NCBI RefSeq assembly: GCF_001904655.1
Contig: NZ_MRCC01000004.1
Location: 62,001 to 126,000 of the forward strand
Direction: 5' to 3'
Length of the DNA stretch: 64,000 nucleotides
Source of the DNA: Chroogloeocystis siderophila 5.2 s.c.1
GTDB lineage: Bacteria > Cyanobacteriota > Cyanobacteriia > Cyanobacteriales > Chroococcidiopsidaceae
Position 1 is the stretch's first letter. Each line of letters opens with the position of its first letter. The notes under the pieces are model-generated. The model was given only the letters and a program-made list of their open reading frames with translations, had not been told where the DNA came from and searched no databases. Shown here piece after piece: positions 36,652-43,778 of this stretch. The position numbers were made by a program, and so were the translations under genes.

Positions 36652-37220
36652 GTAAAGCTTACTGGGCTAAGTCCACATCTTGATCCACAAATACAGTCTG
36701 CTCATTGATAGTAAAAAATTGGTCAGCGATTTGATTAAATACTAGCAGTTATCTTGCTAGATAACGCTCACTTATGCTTCCGTAAGGCCTTTTTGACAAT
36801 CAATATATTCTCACTCAACCTTGCTATTGGTATCAACTAAAGTCTTTTCTTTATTAGAATTATGACTTTGTAATTTTAACAGTAATTATACTGAGCAAAA
36901 AGTTCAGTTAATTTAAAAATAGAACAAGCAAGCCTGATTAACTTCTTAAAAAAAATAAAATTTCCATAAAATTGTTCATTTGTGTTGAAATATTTGTAGA
37001 AATATTAAGCTTAGAGCGTCCAAATGATTGATAAGGCGTAATCAAGTGATTGCGAATGTTATTAATATGTAAACAAATAAAAATAGTATTTTCATCGATG
37101 CTTTGATTCATTAACCAAGGATATACATAAGTAGAAACGATTAAAAAGCTATTCATGAATAAAAGACCTAAAGCTAAGAGCAATACGATTTAGCGATTTT
37201 TAAATCAAAGGATACCTAGT
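36652..37220. other. AT-rich region upstream of the PAP operon
   Basis: 569 bases, very AT-rich from 36840 on. An 81-codon minus-strand frame (36938-37183) has low-complexity hydrophobic content and no ribosome site; I reject it. The promoter of the operon starting at 37221 should lie here. Confidence 0.45.
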
Positions 37221-37943
37221 ATGGTTATTACTTCTACAGATATATTCATTGACCAGAAAGACGAGTCTGCATTCAAAGTAAAGCATTTTCTCAAACAGAA
37301 ATATCCTAAAAAGCATGACCACTATAGTTTTGATGATTTTTTCCATTTTCAACTTGATACAGGAACAGTTATCGATTGGAATGAGTCCCGTAATATTTTT
37401 GTTAGTGAAGATTTCATTATTGGTTTGATCGAGGGCTTAGAAGAAGAAGTCGGTAGTGCTTCGACGGTTGTTATGTACAAAATTGGCTACGAGTGGGGTA
37501 GTAAAGATGCCGATTTTTTCCAACGGTGGTTTGAGAAGGAGTACAAAAAGACAATTACTGAGACGAATTCTGCTTTTTTGTTAGAGGCTTGGTGGTGGCC
37601 TTTTATTAGCCAGGGATGGGGAAACTGGGAAGTAGACATAAGTGACCAAAAGAACGGATTTACGTTTATCAATATTTTTGATTCAGCAGTAGCCCGTACG
37701 CTAGGTGATGTCGGTAAACCTGTGTGTCATCTTTATGCTGGTTTGTTTGCTGGTTTCTTTAGTGAGTTGGTGAAAAAACCTTTAAGCTGTATTGAAATCC
37801 AGTGTTACTCAATGGGAGAAACTTACTGTAAATTTCTATTGGGTAAACAAGATCGCATTGATGCTGCAACCTTTTGGCAGAACGAAGGTGCTACCGCTAG
37901 AGACATTGAAAAGCGGCTCCAAAGTGGGGAACGACTCAGATGA
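37221..37943 (+). CDS. V4R-domain protein, PAP operon gene 1 (Slr0144-like)
   Basis: 240 residues. The C-terminal half is a V4R (4-vinyl-reductase) domain with VMYKIGYEWG early and CIEIQCYSMGETYCKFLLG carrying three Cys, then an Arg-rich tail. The order of the next genes (small protein, helical protein, second V4R, ferredoxin, helical protein, TPR, ferredoxin) matches the Synechocystis slr0144-slr0152 photosystem II assembly proficiency operon. V4R domains are thought to bind small hydrophobic ligands such as tetrapyrroles; that role is inferred. The next ORF starts four bases before this stop. Confidence 0.85.
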   Translation: MVITSTDIFIDQKDESAFKVKHFLKQKYPKKHDHYSFDDFFHFQLDTGTVIDWNESRNIFVSEDFIIGLIEGLEEEVGSASTVVMYKIGYEWGSKDADFFQRWFEKEYKKTITETNSAFLLEAWWWPFISQGWGNWEVDISDQKNGFTFINIFDSAVARTLGDVGKPVCHLYAGLFAGFFSELVKKPLSCIEIQCYSMGETYCKFLLGKQDRIDAATFWQNEGATARDIEKRLQSGERLR

Positions 37944-38344
37944 GCAGTCAGAATTCCTGGTTGTTATCAGTACAAGAATTCTTTAGCTTCACTCACTGGC
38001 AAGGTCAACCGCGAGAGAGTTTCAACGAGCAGTACCAACACCAGTTTCTGCAACTCACGCTGCAAGCAGAAGCCGCGATCACCTGCCATCTAGATTCTTG
38101 GCAATGCTTATCAGTACAAGAATTCTTTAGCTTCACTCACTGGCAAGGTCAACCGCATGAAAAATTTAACTGGCACGACATAAATCAATCTTCAAGCATA
38201 ACTTTACAGGTGAGTGCGTTTTTCAAGTTGATTGATTGGGAAGGTCATCCAGAAATAGGCTCCTTACCAAAGAAATTGCTGCTGCCAAACTCATTTGAAG
38301 CACCTGTCAAAACGACATTAACAGACCTATCGACACTATTTTAA
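37940..38344 (+). CDS. Repeat protein, PAP operon gene 2 (Slr0145-like)
   Basis: 134 residues, overlapping the previous stop by four bases (ATGA). It consists of three related units: LSVQEFFSFTHWQGQP twice and LQVSAFFKLIDWEGHP once, each about 48 residues apart for the first pair. The first two units contain a perfect 49-base DNA repeat (37964-38012 and 38108-38156), evidence of recent duplication or gene conversion. No signal peptide. Function unknown; by position it corresponds to slr0145. Confidence 0.75.
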   Translation: MSSQNSWLLSVQEFFSFTHWQGQPRESFNEQYQHQFLQLTLQAEAAITCHLDSWQCLSVQEFFSFTHWQGQPHEKFNWHDINQSSSITLQVSAFFKLIDWEGHPEIGSLPKKLLLPNSFEAPVKTTLTDLSTLF

Positions 38345-38355
38345 ATCGAATAAAT

Positions 38356-38832
38356 ATGCACTCTGAGATTAAAAGTCTACTCTACGAGGCTGAAGACCAC
38401 TATTTGAATCCAGAAGAAATTACGACTGCCAAGCTTTGTATTGCATCGCTGCAAGTACGCCTCGAAACCTATGAGTTACTACGTGACCAAGAAGTCGCCA
38501 TCTTTCAACCAATCGCCGATCAACTTCTGGTAACTTTTGCACAAAATCAGCGAGATTTAGAGCAAGCTTTGAAACGTGGGCTATTAGTCTTGCGCTACTG
38601 CACTATGGCGATGCTACTCAATAACCAAGAATTTCTGCGGCAAAGACTTTTAGAGTGGCTGATTGATATAGTACAAGCTTATCAAACACAAGCAATTGAG
38701 ACAAACATATATCAACTTTTACAGAATCAGTTGCCAGAACATTTGAATGCGCAACAGTTGGCTTTATTGCAACCTTTTTTAGCGCAAGCTGCAACAACTC
38801 TTTTGCAGACAAGCGCTGTGGCTGAATTGTAG
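38356..38832 (+). CDS. Helical protein, PAP operon gene 3 (Slr0146-like, phycobiliprotein-like fold?)
   Basis: 158 residues, all helical. LRYCTMAMLLNNQEFLRQRL and the following W-containing helix parallel the protein at 40090-40557 (LRYAAAALLFNEHDHLREGL), so the two are paralogues. Their helix order (RD..LRY..A..L, then a long helix, then LxxxQxxLLxPxL) recalls the phycobiliprotein globin fold, but the chromophore-binding Cys of the CxRD motif is absent. That fold link is my inference. Part of the photosystem II assembly-type operon. Confidence 0.7.
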   Translation: MHSEIKSLLYEAEDHYLNPEEITTAKLCIASLQVRLETYELLRDQEVAIFQPIADQLLVTFAQNQRDLEQALKRGLLVLRYCTMAMLLNNQEFLRQRLLEWLIDIVQAYQTQAIETNIYQLLQNQLPEHLNAQQLALLQPFLAQAATTLLQTSAVAEL

Positions 38833-38867
38833 AAATCCTGTCAAATCTTGAATATGGAAGACTCCTC

Positions 38868-39530
38868 ATGATCGCTATTACTGATTTACTGCAAGACGAA
38901 CGCTTACCAGGAAACTACTTTGCTGTTGATGCTTACATTAAGGGTGACTTTGAAGCAGGTTTGCTCGAAAACCGTCGCGGCGATCGCCTTTTAGCTTTAC
39001 CAGAGACTTTGATACAAGCGATTTATGCTGGTATCGACAAAGAAACAGGTCAAGCTGCGGGTTTAGTGCTTTTTAACTGCGGTCGATGGTGGGGTAAGAA
39101 CTTTTATGCCCGTTTTGTTGAAGAAGTAAGTGACTACTATAGCAAGCCTTTAGCCGCAATGGAGATGATCGAGTTTCTGCAATGCCTAAAACAATGCTGG
39201 AAAACACACGGCTGGGGAGCTTTTGACTTCGACATGGACTATTATCAGCAGGGATTTTTAGTTATCAAAATTTGGAACTCCCCCTTTGCACAGCAACCTC
39301 TACAGGCGAAACCAGCGTGTTTTCTAGAAGCAGGCATACTGAGTGCTTTTTTTAGCCAACTTACTGGACGACAACTCCACTGCGTGCAAACCTCTTGTGA
39401 GTCTTTGCAGGCTGATTGTAACCGCTTTGTTTTAGGCTTAGCAGAACGTCTCAAACCAATAGCAGCCTGGTTAGATGAAGGGCACGAGCATGAAATTATT
39501 ATGGCTTGGCTATGTAGGGGTAATACCTAA
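38868..39530 (+). CDS. V4R-domain protein, PAP operon gene 4 (Slr0147-like)
   Basis: 220 residues, second V4R protein of the operon. LVLFNCGRWWGKNFYARFVE matches the YKIGYEWG region of gene 1, and HCVQTSCESLQADCNRFVLG matches its Cys-rich end, keeping three Cys. LEAGILSAFFSQLTGRQL corresponds to LYAGLFAGFFSELVKKPL. So genes 1 and 4 are paralogues that may form a heteromer. Start ATG 38868 lies 36 bases after gene 3. Confidence 0.85.
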   Translation: MIAITDLLQDERLPGNYFAVDAYIKGDFEAGLLENRRGDRLLALPETLIQAIYAGIDKETGQAAGLVLFNCGRWWGKNFYARFVEEVSDYYSKPLAAMEMIEFLQCLKQCWKTHGWGAFDFDMDYYQQGFLVIKIWNSPFAQQPLQAKPACFLEAGILSAFFSQLTGRQLHCVQTSCESLQADCNRFVLGLAERLKPIAAWLDEGHEHEIIMAWLCRGNT

Positions 39531-39577
39531 ATTGAAGATCGGTGCTATTAACCTCGCCGCTAACAGGAGCATCAAAC

Positions 39578-40060
39578 GTGACCAAGATTGTAAAACTAGA
39601 ACCTATTGCTCAAGAAACAGTTGTCAAAACCAATGACAACCTTTTATATGGAGTACTCACCAACGAACTAAATATTCTTCCAGAGTGTTCTGGGCGAGGG
39701 ATGTGTTCTACCTGCCACGTTTACATCAAAAGTGGTATGGAAAGTCTTTCTCCGCTTAACCGTCGAGAAAAGCGGACGTTAGAGGCGATCGCGACAGCGC
39801 AGCCCAATTCCCGCCTTGCTTGTCAGGCGCGAGTTATTGGTGATGGTGTTGTTGTTGAGATTCCTGCTGGAATGCATATTAATGCGATCAAGGATATTGA
39901 AACCTTAATAGGTCGCCGTGCAGAGCAAGATATCCTACATCCCTTGGAAGGCAAGATTTTGGTAGAAGCTGGCAAGTTGATTACGCGTTCGATGATTAGC
40001 CAACTCAAAGACACGCGTACTTCCGTAGAAGCCTATCTTGCCCGTACCCGCGAAGCTTAA
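39578..40060 (+). CDS. 2Fe-2S ferredoxin, PAP operon gene 5 (Slr0148-like)
   Basis: 160 residues. I choose the GTG at 39578: AGGAG lies eight bases upstream, and the frame from 39542 would place that site inside the gene. The iron-sulfur loop is ECSGRGMCSTCHVYI with a fourth Cys in RLACQARVIGDG, an adrenodoxin-like spacing (C-x5-C-x2-C-x~35-C). A C-terminal extension (about 100-160) of unknown role follows. It probably supplies or senses electrons in photosystem II assembly; that role is inferred from the operon. Confidence 0.85.
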   Translation: MTKIVKLEPIAQETVVKTNDNLLYGVLTNELNILPECSGRGMCSTCHVYIKSGMESLSPLNRREKRTLEAIATAQPNSRLACQARVIGDGVVVEIPAGMHINAIKDIETLIGRRAEQDILHPLEGKILVEAGKLITRSMISQLKDTRTSVEAYLARTREA

Positions 40061-40089
40061 AAAGATAGATTGTTACCAAATAGAAAAAT

Positions 40090-40557
40090 ATGCTAACACA
40101 ACTAACCCGCTTAAGCATAGAAGCGGACGGTCGCTATGCCAAAACGGAGGAACTTCAGTTTCTCAAAAGCTATTTTCAGTCTTGGGAGCAGCGCGTGAGT
40201 GCTTATGAGAAAATTCGCGCCGCCGAGGCTCAAATTATCAATCGAGTAGAAACCAAATTGCGAACGCTCGACCCTAATTTATTTCTTAATGCTGCCGGAG
40301 ATTTTACCGAAGTGTGGCGAAGAGACATTGTACAAGTGCTACGGTATGCGGCAGCCGCCTTGTTATTCAATGAACACGACCACTTACGAGAGGGTCTTTT
40401 ACTTTGGCACAATACCATTGCGAAGTCTTATCAATTTGACCAAACTTGCAAGACGACGTTTGAAGTCATGCCAGAGGTGATCGAGCAGTATCTTACTCCC
40501 CAAGAAGCACTTCTGTTGCGTCCAATTTTAGAACTCAATCTCATCATACTCGGCTAA
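40090..40557 (+). CDS. Helical protein, PAP operon gene 6 (Slr0149-like)
   Basis: 155 residues, all helical, paralogous to the product at 38356-38832: both open with a short helix, a Y-rich helix (FLKSYFQSWEQRVSAYEKIR here), a central LRYAAAALLFNEHDHLREGL helix, and end LTPQEALLLRPILELN. RRDIVQVLRY aligns with the RD..LRL segment of phycobiliproteins, but without the bilin Cys. Function unknown; an assembly or chaperone role for pigment proteins is only suggested by the operon. Confidence 0.7.
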   Translation: MLTQLTRLSIEADGRYAKTEELQFLKSYFQSWEQRVSAYEKIRAAEAQIINRVETKLRTLDPNLFLNAAGDFTEVWRRDIVQVLRYAAAALLFNEHDHLREGLLLWHNTIAKSYQFDQTCKTTFEVMPEVIEQYLTPQEALLLRPILELNLIILG

Positions 40558-40585
40558 AGCAATCATCTAGAGGAATTTTGACATC

Positions 40586-41338
40586 ATGCAACAAAGTTTG
40601 AAAGTTCTTCCACAGCGTAACTGGCGGGACATTGTAGAAATTTTATCAGTGCTTGGCTCGATTGGTGGCTCAATTGCATCTGTAGTAACTCAACAAGCTT
40701 TATTTGCTTCTATTCCACTGTCTTTATCGGTAGCGCTCAATCTCGCAAACCGCAGGCAAATATCAGATGAAGTCAAGCACCAGCAAAGTGCGATCCTCCA
40801 CATTACACGAGAAAACGTTGAAACTCAAGGTCACATCGAGTTGCTAACTCAACAATTAGTAGAAGTACAGCAACAAACTACTACCTTAAGCCAAGGTACT
40901 AATAACTTACAAAACTATACCCAAAGCCTACACAATGAGCAGGCAAAAATTGCCCAAATGGTCACTAATTTACAAGAAGTTGAGATTTGTCACCAGGATA
41001 TTCGTATTAATCCTAATGCTGAAACCTACTACAATCGAGGTTTGATTTACCAACGTTTAGGAAATCTACAAGCCGCAATCAAAGATTACACCGAAGCTAT
41101 TTGTATCAATCCTAGCTATGCCCAAGCTTATTACACTCGAAGCATTATTCATGCTGAACTAGGAAATAAAAAGGCAGCCTTAGCAGATTTGCGCGAAGCT
41201 ACAAAATTCTTTTTTGAAGATGGAAATATTGCAGGCTACCAAGCAGCACGAAACTTCAGTAAAAAGTGTCATGAGTTAAGTTTGCAAACTAAAACTAATA
41301 ATGAAGAAAAACTCCCTGTGGGGTGCTTGTTTTCTTGA
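40586..41338 (+). CDS. TPR protein with membrane segment, PAP operon gene 7 (Slr0151-like)
   Basis: 250 residues. An N-terminal hydrophobic region (about 20-50, ILSVLGSIGGSIASVVTQQA) is followed by a coiled coil (about 65-125, Gln-rich) and two TPR units (about 148-215: AETYYNRGLIYQRLGNLQAA, AQAYYTRSIIHAELGNKKAA). Slr0151 of Synechocystis is a TPR protein implicated in photosystem II assembly and repair, and this gene holds the matching place, although here it precedes rather than follows the plant-type ferredoxin gene. Confidence 0.8.
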   Translation: MQQSLKVLPQRNWRDIVEILSVLGSIGGSIASVVTQQALFASIPLSLSVALNLANRRQISDEVKHQQSAILHITRENVETQGHIELLTQQLVEVQQQTTTLSQGTNNLQNYTQSLHNEQAKIAQMVTNLQEVEICHQDIRINPNAETYYNRGLIYQRLGNLQAAIKDYTEAICINPSYAQAYYTRSIIHAELGNKKAALADLREATKFFFEDGNIAGYQAARNFSKKCHELSLQTKTNNEEKLPVGCLFS

Positions 41339-41398
41339 AATTACTCATTCATTTCCAACTTTGACGTCAAGCTATAGTATCTGTATCAGGAGCTAAAA

Positions 41399-41725
41399 AT
41401 GGTAAATAGAAACAGTGACAAAATTTATAAAGTTACATTGGTAAGCGAACCACACAAACTAAACAGCATGATTGAAGTTTGTGGCGATGAGTATATTCTT
41501 GATGCTGCCGAAGCGCAAAACATTGAATTACCGTATGCTTGTCGCGCAGGTGCTTGTGTTGTTTGTATTGGCAAGGTTCTTGAAGGTTCAGTTGACCAGT
41601 CAGATCACTCTTTCTTAAACGAAAAGGAACTTAAGGCTGGTTTCGTTCTTACGTGTAGAGCCTATCCTCAATCTGATTGTATCATTAAGACTCACCAAGA
41701 AGAGGAATTATTTGAATTATATTAA
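41399..41725 (+). CDS. Plant-type 2Fe-2S ferredoxin, PAP operon gene 8 (Slr0150-like)
   Basis: 108 residues. Ligand loop [18 protein letters not shown] gives C-x4-C-x2-C and [10 protein letters not shown] the fourth Cys, the plant-type ferredoxin spacing. The acidic C-terminus EEELFELY is typical of photosynthetic ferredoxins. It closes the operon: a hairpin terminator begins 98 bases later. By position and type it corresponds to Synechocystis slr0150; the SpkG kinase gene (slr0152) that follows there is not present here. Confidence 0.9.
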   Translation: MVNRNSDKIYKVTLVSEPHKLNSMIEVCGDEYILDAAEAQNIELPYACRAGACVVCIGKVLEGSVDQSDHSFLNEKELKAGFVLTCRAYPQSDCIIKTHQEEELFELY

Positions 41726-42046
41726 AGGTACTTTAAGAAGGTTTGTTGACTATTTAATGAATGTAATTGTTATAGAATTAGCAAAATAAATTTTAGCATT
41801 TCCTCTAGTGACTCTAGACATCTTGGTAGTTCAGTGATTTAATCGCGAACTACCATTACTTTTTCTGGCTTTTTTAACTATTTATTAACTTTTACTCCAA
41901 ACTCAACACACTGCACTCATGAGTGTTTTAAAATTAAGCATAGTATAAGATAACACAAACAATCAAGGCAAAACTAAGCAGTAGGATACTACTGATGAAA
42001 TTGTTTTTATTCTGAGAAATTACTGTAGCTTTTAAAAATTTAGTCT
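41726..42046. other. Spacer after the PAP operon
   Basis: 321 bases containing the operon terminator at 41824-41865 and an AT-rich stretch before the next gene. No other gene seen. Confidence 0.5.
41824..41865 (+). terminator. Intrinsic terminator of the PAP operon
   Basis: TGGTAGTTC (41824-41832) pairs perfectly with GAACTACCA (41847-41855), followed by TTACTTTTTC. It separates the operon from the gene at 42047. Confidence 0.75.
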
Positions 42047-42838
42047 ATGTATCAGGAATTTATTCATGAGTTTCTAAAGATACCTGGAGTTCTAGGAGTT
42101 GCCCTAATTCAGGGACAATCTATACCATATTTCTATGCCAACAACCGAAAGATAGAGGGGCATGAGAAACACAGCTTGATTGAAAGCCTTCAGCCAAGTA
42201 TTACCATTGTTTCCTCGGAAGTTGATTGTTTTCAATTTCAAGTTAAGGGATACTATGCATATAGCTACAAGTTAAATTATCATCTGAGCTTTCTAGTTAT
42301 AACTGATACGGATATTGCTAAAAATCAACTGCGGGCACTGGCAGCACAGCAATTAAAAGCTATTCTCCAGAAAGATGTTCATCAGACAATCAAAACGTTT
42401 AAGCTCTTAACAGAAACTTTTACTCAACTCCAAGCTTTTTCAAATAAAGCAAAACCTGAATTATCCGCTATAAAAAATTCTTCTCTTTCTTTAGAAGAAG
42501 TATCTCTTAACATTACAGAGTTGCTCAATGCGCTCAATCGTCTGAGTCAATTCAGTAGCAATTATATAGGAACAAAGCTTACTGCTAACTATTGGCAGTT
42601 AACACGTCCTAATTTTGACTGGTTAGACAATTTCCAAGTCAATCGTTCTGCTGAGCTTGTATTTCATGGAGCACTCACAGAAAGTGTTACTGCTCAACAA
42701 CATCGGATAGTTAAAGAGTGGGTTGCGGCTTTTATCAAGAAATGTTCTCAGGTTATTCAAGATTTACCTGTCATGATTGAAGAAATAGCTCTGGATGAAA
42801 CCCACAGAAGACTACTATTAACTCATACTAATAGTTAA
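42047..42838 (+). CDS. Unknown protein with roadblock-like N-terminus
   Basis: 263 residues. The first 110 residues (FLKIPGVLGVALIQGQSIPY, then an alternating beta pattern YAYSYKLNYHLSFLVITDTD) look like a roadblock/LC7 small-GTPase-regulator fold; the rest is helical. No signal peptide. I do not recognise the C-terminal part. It lies where many cyanobacteria continue the PAP operon with a kinase gene, but the terminator before it makes it a separate unit. Function not assigned. Confidence 0.6.
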   Translation: MYQEFIHEFLKIPGVLGVALIQGQSIPYFYANNRKIEGHEKHSLIESLQPSITIVSSEVDCFQFQVKGYYAYSYKLNYHLSFLVITDTDIAKNQLRALAAQQLKAILQKDVHQTIKTFKLLTETFTQLQAFSNKAKPELSAIKNSSLSLEEVSLNITELLNALNRLSQFSSNYIGTKLTANYWQLTRPNFDWLDNFQVNRSAELVFHGALTESVTAQQHRIVKEWVAAFIKKCSQVIQDLPVMIEEIALDETHRRLLLTHTNS

Positions 42839-43065
42839 ATCCAGCAAATAAAAATAGAAGTTACTCAATATGAGTAAACTCTTTGTCTGGAGCAAAAATA
42901 AACTAAGGTGTACTAGAGTAGTATTATTGGATCTTCCTCAACTGCACGTGATTAAATTATATTATTCTCTGGCGAGGTGTAAATCTAGACAAAAAAGTAC
43001 GGTTTTCTACCCAATGACAGAAGCACGACAAGAGTTATGATTGATATAGATAAAGAAGGATAAAT
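42839..43065. promoter_or_regulatory. Promoter region of the gif-like unit
   Basis: AT-rich region with a perfect NtcA box (listed separately). TATGAT at 43036-43041 fits TAN3T and lies 25 bases after the box. Another candidate -10, TATATT at 42958-42963, would place the box downstream of the start point as a roadblock. I cannot choose between them. Confidence 0.45.
42997..43010 (+). promoter_or_regulatory. NtcA-binding site GTA-N8-TAC
   Basis: GTA (42997-42999), eight bases CGGTTTTC, TAC (43008-43010): a perfect match to the cyanobacterial nitrogen regulator NtcA consensus, 149 bases before the gif-like start codon. NtcA represses gif genes in Synechocystis when nitrogen is short. The sign of control here is open. 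Confidence 0.75.
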
Positions 43066-43124
43066 CGTTCATCTTTCATATCAGAAAGACGGAAGTAGGG
43101 AAAATTCCCGAAGGAACGCGCCTC
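43062..43124 (+). promoter_or_regulatory. Glutamine riboswitch (glnA RNA motif)
   Basis: The aptamer shows the three-way-junction plan of the cyanobacterial glnA RNA: P1 CGTTC (43066-43070) with GAACG (43114-43118); P2 CTTTC (43073-43077) with GAAAG (43084-43088); the conserved joining sequence GACGGAAGTAGG; P3 GGG (43098-43100) with CCC (43107-43109); then CCGAAGGAACGCG. Such RNAs bind L-glutamine and in Synechocystis control gifB. Just downstream CGCCTC can pair with the ribosome site (next entry). Confidence 0.9.
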
Positions 43125-43154
43125 ATTCGATACTACGCATACAAGAAAGAGGCG
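43119..43154 (+). promoter_or_regulatory. Ribosome-site-sequestering hairpin of the riboswitch
   Basis: CGCCTC-A-TTC (43119-43128) pairs with GAA-A-GAGGCG (43145-43154), nine pairs with one A-A mismatch and a 16-base loop. The 3' arm contains the Shine-Dalgarno GAGG (43149-43152), six bases before the ATG at 43159, so the stem would block translation. It directly abuts aptamer P1 and is probably the expression platform. Confidence 0.7.
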
Positions 43155-43158
43155 AACA

Positions 43159-43311
43159 ATGAAGAATAAAGCTATTGGTATTCAAAATCAAGACTCTCGT
43201 CTTATTACTGCTCAAGCACGTTTACTCATGAGCGAACGTCGTCAAAGACAGCAAAATCGTCAACAATCGATGCTACAGCGTGCAGGCATTGAAGAAATCA
43301 CTGACGGTTAG
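43159..43311 (+). CDS. gif: Glutamine synthetase inactivating factor-like small protein (GifA/GifB type)
   Basis: 50 residues, strongly basic. ARLLMSERRQRQQNRQQSML then QRAGIEEI resembles IF7/IF17 of Synechocystis, which share an ARxLM..R....NRQQSMLxRA core whose arginines bind and inhibit glutamine synthetase. The similarity is from memory but is backed by the glutamine riboswitch and NtcA box upstream, both known to control gif genes. The short, acidic C-terminus (ITDG) is shorter than IF7. It would slow GlnA when glutamine is plentiful. Confidence 0.75.
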   Translation: MKNKAIGIQNQDSRLITAQARLLMSERRQRQQNRQQSMLQRAGIEEITDG

Positions 43312-43351
43312 ATTTCGCTAATAAGTCGTCAACTTTAAGAGGTGGGTTGTG

Positions 43352-43504
43352 ATGAAAAATGCATTGCAGCGCTTCCAAACCACGGCTGAGACGCATCGTA
43401 CCAATATCCAAAAAAGCTTGGAGCATCGCTTACAGGTTGCTAGAGCTAAAGGTGACGAAAAGCTAATTCGGCAGTTGGAAGCAGAAAAAAGCTACTACAA
43501 CTAA
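43352..43504 (+). CDS. 50-residue basic helical protein next to gif
   Basis: ATG 43352 preceded by AAGAGG. It reads KNALQRFQTTAETHRTNIQK, then SLEHRLQVARAKGDEKLIRQ, then LEAEKSYYN: an amphipathic two-helix protein of the same length as the upstream gif-like product, 40 bases after it and before a terminator, so co-transcribed. I do not recognise a named family. It may act with the GS inhibitor, but that is only location-based. Confidence 0.65.
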   Translation: MKNALQRFQTTAETHRTNIQKSLEHRLQVARAKGDEKLIRQLEAEKSYYN

Positions 43505-43553
43505 ATTAAAAGTGCATATCTATCTTACTTATTGGATAGAGGGCTGAGTAAAG

Positions 43554-43586
43554 ACCTGGTTCTTGTTTGTTGAGAGCCAGGTTTTT
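43554..43586 (+). terminator. Intrinsic terminator of the gif-like unit
   Basis: ACCTGGTTCT (from 43554) pairs, with G-U pairs, with GAGAGCCAGGT ending at 43582, followed by TTTTTG. Confidence 0.7.
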
Positions 43587-43619
43587 GCATGTATGTCTAG
43601 TCCAGTGAAAGTTCTCTAA

Positions 43620-43736
43620 ATGACGAGTGGCAAGTCTTTATATGAACAATTTCCTCCTTGGCTTTCCAAATTGCCTATTCGTGTCAACCTTAAAGAAAGT
43701 AATTTGAAATCTGAGCTTGATGTTGTTTTAGACTGA
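43620..43736 (+). CDS. Possible 38-residue protein before proS
   Basis: ATG 43620 to TGA 43736; begins TSGKSLYEQFPPWLSKLPIR. Composition is protein-like but there is no good ribosome site and no family is recognised. It could be a real small gene or chance. Confidence 0.3.
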   Translation: MTSGKSLYEQFPPWLSKLPIRVNLKESNLKSELDVVLD

Positions 43737-43778
43737 ACTGAGATGATGATCGTCTAGGTCACAAGAAGGGAACAAGCG

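Noticed and set aside
36938-37183. 81-codon minus-strand frame upstream of the PAP operon
   Set aside because: AT-rich low-complexity content, no ribosome site, no motif.
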